Source of the DNA: Gordonia asplenii | GTDB taxonomy: Bacteria > Actinomycetota > Actinomycetes > Mycobacteriales > Mycobacteriaceae | Direction of reading: 5' to 3' | DNA: 64,000 nucleotides | Assembly (NCBI RefSeq): GCF_012933505.1 | Contig: NZ_JABBNB010000027.1 | Span: 1 to 64,000, forward strand | Shown here: positions 59,876 through 64,000 of the stretch, in pieces | How positions within the stretch are numbered: the stretch's first letter is position 1 | Layout: the number at the start of each line of letters is the position of its first letter | Translations under genes and position numbers: made by a program | Notes under the pieces: generated by a model | Told to the model about the DNA's origin: nothing | Database searches by the model: none | Seen by the model: only the letters and a program-made list of their open reading frames with translations

Positions 59876-60005
59876 CCTCATGTGGTGGCAGACGTCGAGC
59901 AGGAACTTCTGCGGGTCACAGCAGAGGTCGAGCGGGACAATATCTGTTCGGCGCGCAGACGTCAGAATCGCGAAATCCTCGACGTCCCATGGTGTGGGGA
60001 CTAAG
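59876..60005 (-). other. Possible decayed coding remnant
   Basis: On the minus strand one frame reads TPWDVEDFAILTSARRTDIV and then DLCCDPQKFLLDVCHHM, which looks like real protein, but it has no start or ribosome site and runs into the end of lipA and into repeats. I do not know its family. It occupies the gap before lipA together with the repeats. Confidence 0.3.
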
Positions 60006-60014
60006 GCATATTGT

Positions 60015-60986
60015 CTAGCCCGAGGGCCGCGGCGAGCTTCCGGCAGCGCACGCGCTCTGGTTGTGGGCGGCTGCTGCGATGGCTTGGGCGTGGAGGTGTC
60101 CGGCGCGGTAGGAGGATCGGACCAGGGGCCCGGACATGACACCGAGGAAGCCGATGGCGCGAGCGATGTCGGCGAGGTTATCGAACTCGTCGGGCGGGGC
60201 CCAGCGGTCGACGGGGTGGTGGCGCAGCGACGGTCGCAGGTACTGGGTGATGGTGAGGAGTTGACAGCCGGCGTTGTGCAGGTCGTGTAGCACGGTAATG
60301 GCTTCGTCGGTGGTTTCACCGAGTCCGAGGATGAGGTTGGATTTGGTGAGCAGACCGGCGTCGCGGGCACGGGTGATGACCTCGAGAGAGCGCTCATAGT
60401 TGAAGCCGGGGCGGATGCGGCGGAACACCCGCGGGACGGTTTCGAGGTTGTGGGCCAAGACTTCTGGCCTACTGTCGAAGACCTCCGCCAGTTGCTCGGG
60501 GGTGGCGGTGAAGTCTGGAATCAACAGCTCGACGCCGGTGTCGGGGCAGAGCTGGTGGATCTGTCGGACAGTTTCGGCGTACAACCACGCGCCGCCATCT
60601 GGCAGGTCGTCGCGGGCGACGCCGGTGATGGTGGCATACCGCAGGCCCATAGTCTGCACGGATTGGGCTACGCGGCGTGGTTCGTCGCGGTCGAGTGCGA
60701 CGGGTTTGCCGGTGTCGATCTGACAGAAATCGCAACGCCGGGTGCATTGGTCTCCGCCGATGAGGAAGGTGGCTTCGCGGTCTTCCCAGCATTCGAAGAT
60801 GTTAGGGCAGCCCGCTTCCTGACAGACCGTGTGCAGATCCTCGCGTTCGACCAGGCGGGTCAGTGCCTGGTATTCGGGGCCGGTGCGGACTCTGATCTTC
60901 ATCCACGAGGGTTTGCGTTCGATGGGTGTGGTGCTGTTGCGGACTTCCAGGCGAAGCAGCCGCCGGCCCTCGGGGGCGATGGTCAT
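60015..60986 (-). CDS. lipA: Lipoyl synthase
   Basis: 323 residues, radical SAM enzyme. The auxiliary cluster cysteines are in CQEAGCPNIFEC, and the SAM cluster is CTRRCDFC. PGFNYERSLEVI and KSNLILGLGET are family motifs. It inserts two sulfurs into octanoyl groups on carrier proteins such as GcvH. It lies at the end of a gcvH-glyA-sdaA-lipA operon, 56 nt after sdaA, so it probably serves the glycine cleavage system here. The Ala/Ser-rich last 20 residues are not conserved. Confidence 0.94.
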   Translation of the reverse strand: MTIAPEGRRLLRLEVRNSTTPIERKPSWMKIRVRTGPEYQALTRLVEREDLHTVCQEAGCPNIFECWEDREATFLIGGDQCTRRCDFCQIDTGKPVALDRDEPRRVAQSVQTMGLRYATITGVARDDLPDGGAWLYAETVRQIHQLCPDTGVELLIPDFTATPEQLAEVFDSRPEVLAHNLETVPRVFRRIRPGFNYERSLEVITRARDAGLLTKSNLILGLGETTDEAITVLHDLHNAGCQLLTITQYLRPSLRHHPVDRWAPPDEFDNLADIARAIGFLGVMSGPLVRSSYRAGHLHAQAIAAAAHNQSACAAGSSPRPSG

Positions 60987-61042
60987 GGTAGATCTCCTGA
61001 TGCGGCAATGGGTTGGGGGCGAGTATCAGAGGGCGCCGGCGG

Positions 61043-62425
61043 TCAGCATTCGACTACGTTGACCGCTACGGTGACGGCGAGTCCTCCGGTGGCGGTTTCT
61101 TTGTATTTGGCGTTCATGTCGTGGCCGGTGGTGCGCATGGTGTCGATTACCTGGTCGAGACTGACGCGATGGCGGCCGTCGCCGCGTAGCGCCATGCGGG
61201 CGGCATTGATGGCTTTGCCGGCGGAGACGGCGTTGCGTTCGATGCAGGGGATCTGCACGAGCCCGCCGATCGGGTCGCAGGTGAGACCGAGGCTGTGTTC
61301 CATCGCGATCTCGGCGGCGTTCTCCACCTGCTCCGGAGTACCGCCGAGGATCTCGGCCAGCCCGGCGGCGGCCATGGATGCGGCGCTGCCGACCTCACCT
61401 TGGCAGCCGACCTCGGCACCAGAGATCGAGGCACGTTGCTTGTACAGGGAACCGATGGCGCCGGCGGTGAGCAGGAATCGGACGGCGACTTCGTCGGGAT
61501 CGGTGCGGCCGGCCGGGGTGTAGTGGCGGGCGTAGTGCAGGACGGCGGGGATGATGCCGGCTGCACCATTGGTGGGGGCGGTGACGATGCGGCCGCCCGC
61601 GGCGTTCTCTTCGTTGACCGCCAGCGCGACGAGGTTGACCCAGTCCTCGGCGAACTCTGGAACCCGGTCGGGGTCCTCGGCGGTGAGTCGGGAATACCAC
61701 TCGTGGGCGCGGCGTCGCACGCCTAGGCCGCCGGGGAGGTTGCCGTCGCGGGTCATGCCCCGTTGCTGACAGGCCTGCATGACGTCGCGGACGTGGAGCA
61801 GTCGGGCGCGTACTTGAGCTTCGGTGTGCCGAGGCTGTTCGGTGGCCAGCATCACCGCGCTGATCGGGATGCCGTAACGCTCGGTGAGTAGCAGCAGGTC
61901 CTGCCCCGAGTTGAACGTCAAGGGATGATCGGTGTCGGGTTCGTTTGTGGCCGTGACGGTATCGTCGTCGGTGATGACGAACCCGCCGCCAATCGAGTAG
62001 AAGGTCTGGGCCCAGTGGCCGGCCGCGGCATGCGCGGTCACCGTCATGGCGTTGGGGTGCCGGTCGAGGATGGTGGTCGGATGCAGGACCATGTCATCCT
62101 CGGTGAGCGCGACGTCGACGACGCCGGCCACCGTGATCTGGCCGCGGGCGCGAATCACCGCAAGCCGCTGGTCCATATCTTCGGGGTCGATGGTGTCGGG
62201 GCGGTGACCTTCGAGGCCGAGGAGGATGGCGGCCATGGTGCCGTGTCCGGCGCCGGTGGCCGCCAGCGACCCGTAGAGGTCGACGCGCACGGCGGTCAGG
62301 TCGGTGAGCAGTCCCCGCCGGTCAAGAGTCGCGGCGAAGTCGGCGGCGGCCCGCATCGGACCCACGGTGTGCGAACTCGAGGGGCCGATCCCGACGGTGA
62401 ACAGGTCGAAGACACTGACGGTCAT
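61043..62425 (-). CDS. sdaA: L-serine dehydratase (iron-sulfur, single chain)
   Basis: 460 residues. It converts L-serine to pyruvate and ammonia using a [4Fe-4S] cluster. SVFDLFTVGIGPSSSHTVGPMRA at the start, GCQGEVGSAA, LTCDPIGGLVQIPCIERNA and the C-terminal MNAKYKETATGGLAV are hallmarks. It overlaps glyA by ATGA. Together the operon can turn glycine into serine and then pyruvate. Confidence 0.95.
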   Translation of the reverse strand: MTVSVFDLFTVGIGPSSSHTVGPMRAAADFAATLDRRGLLTDLTAVRVDLYGSLAATGAGHGTMAAILLGLEGHRPDTIDPEDMDQRLAVIRARGQITVAGVVDVALTEDDMVLHPTTILDRHPNAMTVTAHAAAGHWAQTFYSIGGGFVITDDDTVTATNEPDTDHPLTFNSGQDLLLLTERYGIPISAVMLATEQPRHTEAQVRARLLHVRDVMQACQQRGMTRDGNLPGGLGVRRRAHEWYSRLTAEDPDRVPEFAEDWVNLVALAVNEENAAGGRIVTAPTNGAAGIIPAVLHYARHYTPAGRTDPDEVAVRFLLTAGAIGSLYKQRASISGAEVGCQGEVGSAASMAAAGLAEILGGTPEQVENAAEIAMEHSLGLTCDPIGGLVQIPCIERNAVSAGKAINAARMALRGDGRHRVSLDQVIDTMRTTGHDMNAKYKETATGGLAVTVAVNVVEC

Positions 62426-63699
62426 GGTGTGTCCACGCCGACGTAGAGCGGATGGGCCTCAGCGAGCGCACGCACCTGCGCGGCCAGGTCGCTGACGTCG
62501 GCACCGTCGGTGGCGGTCAGGGCACGAGCGATGAGGTCGGCGACGAACTCGAAGTCGGCGACGCCGAAGCCGCGGGTGGCCAGGGCCGGGGTGCCGATCC
62601 GTAGCCCGGAGGTGACCATCGGCGGGCGTGGATCGGAGGGAACGGCGTTCCGGTTGACGGTGATGCCGATTGCGGCGAGCCGGTCCTCGGCCTGCTGGCC
62701 ATCGATGGCGGCGTTGCGCAGGTCGACCAGCACGAGGTGCACGTCGGTGCCTCCGGTGAGGACGCTGATACCCGCGTCTGCGACGTCGGGTTGGCTCAGG
62801 CGGTGCGCGATTGCTTGCGCCCCGGCCAGACACCGCTGCTGACGCTCGATGAATTCAGGTTCGCCGGCCATCTTGAAGGCGGTGGCCTTGGCGGCGATGA
62901 CATGCTCGAGCGGGCCGCCCTGTTGGCCGGGGAAGACCGCCGAGTTGACCTTCTTGGCGATGGCCGCATCGTTGGACAGGATGATGCCGCCGCGCGGGCC
63001 GCCGAGTGTTTTGTGGGTGGTGGAGGTGACGACATGCGCGTGCGGCACCGGCGACGGGTGCAGCCCGGTGGCCACGAGTCCGGCGAAGTGGGCCATGTCG
63101 ACCATCAGGTAAGCCCCCACCTCGTCGGCGATCTCCCGGAATCGTGCGAAGTCGAGGTGCCGCGGGTAGGCCGACCAGCCGGCGATGATCAGTTTGGGCT
63201 GGTGCTCGCGGACGATTGCGGCCACCGCGCTCATGTCGATGAGGTAGTCGGACTCGGAAACACCATAGGCCGCAACGGTATACAGCTTGCCGGAGAAGTT
63301 GATGCGCATGCCGTGGGTGAGGTGGCCGCCGGCGTCGAGGGACAACCCGAGGATGGTGTCGCCGGGGTTGATCAGGGCGTGCATCACCGCGGCGTTGGCG
63401 GTGGCACCGCAATGGGGTTGCACGTTGGCGAACTCGGCACCGAACAGAGCCTTGACCCGGTCGATGGCGATCTGTTCGATGACGTCGACGTGTTCGCAGC
63501 CGCCGTAATACCGCCGCCCCGGGTAGCCCTCGGCGTACTTGTTGGTCAGCACCGAACCCTGGGCCTGCATCACCGACAGCGGTGCATGGTTTTCCGAGGC
63601 GATCATCTCCAGCCCGCAGCGTTGCCGCTGCAACTCCTTGCCGATCAGCTCGGCGACATCGGGGTCGAAGTCGGTCAGGGTTCGATCCAACACGCTCAT
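62422..63699 (-). CDS. glyA: Serine hydroxymethyltransferase
   Basis: 425 residues, PLP enzyme interconverting glycine and serine with tetrahydrofolate. EMIASENHAPLSVMQAQGS, YAEGYPGRRYYGGCEHVD, and the PLP lysine in STTHKTLGGPRGG are clear. The ATG at 63699 overlaps the gcvH stop (ATGA); longer read-through upstream belongs to gcvH in another frame. It is probably a catabolic copy, because it sits between gcvH and sdaA. Confidence 0.95.
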   Translation of the reverse strand: MSVLDRTLTDFDPDVAELIGKELQRQRCGLEMIASENHAPLSVMQAQGSVLTNKYAEGYPGRRYYGGCEHVDVIEQIAIDRVKALFGAEFANVQPHCGATANAAVMHALINPGDTILGLSLDAGGHLTHGMRINFSGKLYTVAAYGVSESDYLIDMSAVAAIVREHQPKLIIAGWSAYPRHLDFARFREIADEVGAYLMVDMAHFAGLVATGLHPSPVPHAHVVTSTTHKTLGGPRGGIILSNDAAIAKKVNSAVFPGQQGGPLEHVIAAKATAFKMAGEPEFIERQQRCLAGAQAIAHRLSQPDVADAGISVLTGGTDVHLVLVDLRNAAIDGQQAEDRLAAIGITVNRNAVPSDPRPPMVTSGLRIGTPALATRGFGVADFEFVADLIARALTATDGADVSDLAAQVRALAEAHPLYVGVDTP

Positions 63700-64000
63700 T
63701 CCCCGACCCCGTTCTTCTCGGCGTACTCGGCGGCGGTGAGCAGCTGACCGGCGTCGGTGGCCAACACCGCGAACAGCCATCCGCCCTCGTAGGGGTCGCT
63801 GGTGATGATGCTTGGATCGTCGACGGCAGCGGTGTTGACGATGGTGACTGTGCCGGTGACCGGTGAATACAACTCGGATACGGTCTTGGTGGACTCGACT
63901 TCGCCGCACGTCTCGCCGGCGGTCACCGTGGACCCGATGTCGGGGAGTTCGACGAAGACGAGGTCGCCGAGGTTGTCGGCGGCCAGTGCGGTGATCCCGA
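63696..64000 (-). CDS. gcvH: Glycine cleavage system H protein (5' end outside window)
   Basis: The last 100 residues are visible; the start lies beyond base 64000. The lipoyl lysine is in EVESTKTVSELYSP, preceded by the ADNLGDLVFVELPDIGS strand. It carries the aminomethyl group between the P, T and L proteins. It overlaps glyA by ATGA; gcvT or gcvP may lie upstream. Confidence 0.94.
   Translation of the reverse strand, partial: GITALAADNLGDLVFVELPDIGSTVTAGETCGEVESTKTVSELYSPVTGTVTIVNTAAVDDPSIITSDPYEGGWLFAVLATDAGQLLTAAEYAEKNGVGE

Noticed and set aside
59140..60014. Insertion sequence in the repeat cluster before lipA
   Set aside because: No transposase-like frame is present; only short inverted-repeat elements and a doubtful remnant.

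Overview
The window is high-GC DNA from an actinobacterium. Three things point to the Mycobacteriales: ATGA start/stop overlaps between operon genes, a complete 14-gene nuo operon preceded by a degenerate receiver-domain gene (the layout known from Mycobacterium tuberculosis), and a single-chain acyl-CoA carboxylase. Intergenic repeats built on CTGGTTGAGCC...GTGTCGAAACC suggest Gordonia or a close relative. The genus call is inference.

Region 1 (1-19,200) is the most unusual part. It is a bacterial microcompartment (BMC) locus made of two divergent operons. The minus arm (5,827 to 575) encodes a pentamer shell protein, a hexamer shell protein, a CoA-acylating aldehyde dehydrogenase, a tandem-domain trimer shell protein, a malate-dehydrogenase-like enzyme with an extra N-terminal domain and long Ala/Pro linker, and a zinc alcohol dehydrogenase. 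The plus arm (6,024 to 9,053) encodes a DUF7064/7065-like protein, a HAD phosphatase with a tail that may target it to the shell, a SurE-like phosphatase and a second hexamer shell protein. A GAF/AAA/Fis regulator follows. Then comes an operon for an aldehyde dehydrogenase, an acyl-CoA synthetase and a four-gene set related to PEP synthase and pyruvate phosphate dikinase (a free-standing phosphohistidine domain, two proteins I do not recognise, and an 833-residue dikinase-like protein without the usual PEP/pyruvate-site motifs). No classical signature enzyme and no phosphotransacylase is visible. I infer that a phosphoryl-transfer system acts upstream of an aldehyde-oxidising metabolosome; the substrate is unknown.

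Region 2 (19,200-28,040) starts with a repeat cluster and a gene remnant. It then carries a thiolase divergent from an acyl-CoA dehydrogenase, a LysR regulator divergent from a DapA-like lyase, a secreted protein, a VapBC-type toxin-antitoxin pair with an obvious operator, and an XRE-cupin regulator divergent from an EamA transporter.

Region 3 (28,041-44,400) is nuoA-N, encoding respiratory complex I. Short GC-rich repeats have entered several of its genes in frame.

Region 4 (44,400-59,140) holds a repeat cluster, the carboxylase, an SDR/TetR divergent pair, and a tightly overlapping run encoding a sugar-lactone oxidase, an MFS transporter, a PLP racemase/aldolase-like protein and an aldehyde dehydrogenase. 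An AT-richer SDR/SDR/SMP-30 cassette with its own LysR regulator follows and looks acquired.

Region 5 (59,140-64,000) is another repeat cluster followed by a minus-strand operon gcvH-glyA-sdaA-lipA for glycine/serine breakdown, with gcvH cut by the window edge. I saw no tRNA, rRNA, CRISPR array, intact transposase or prophage gene.
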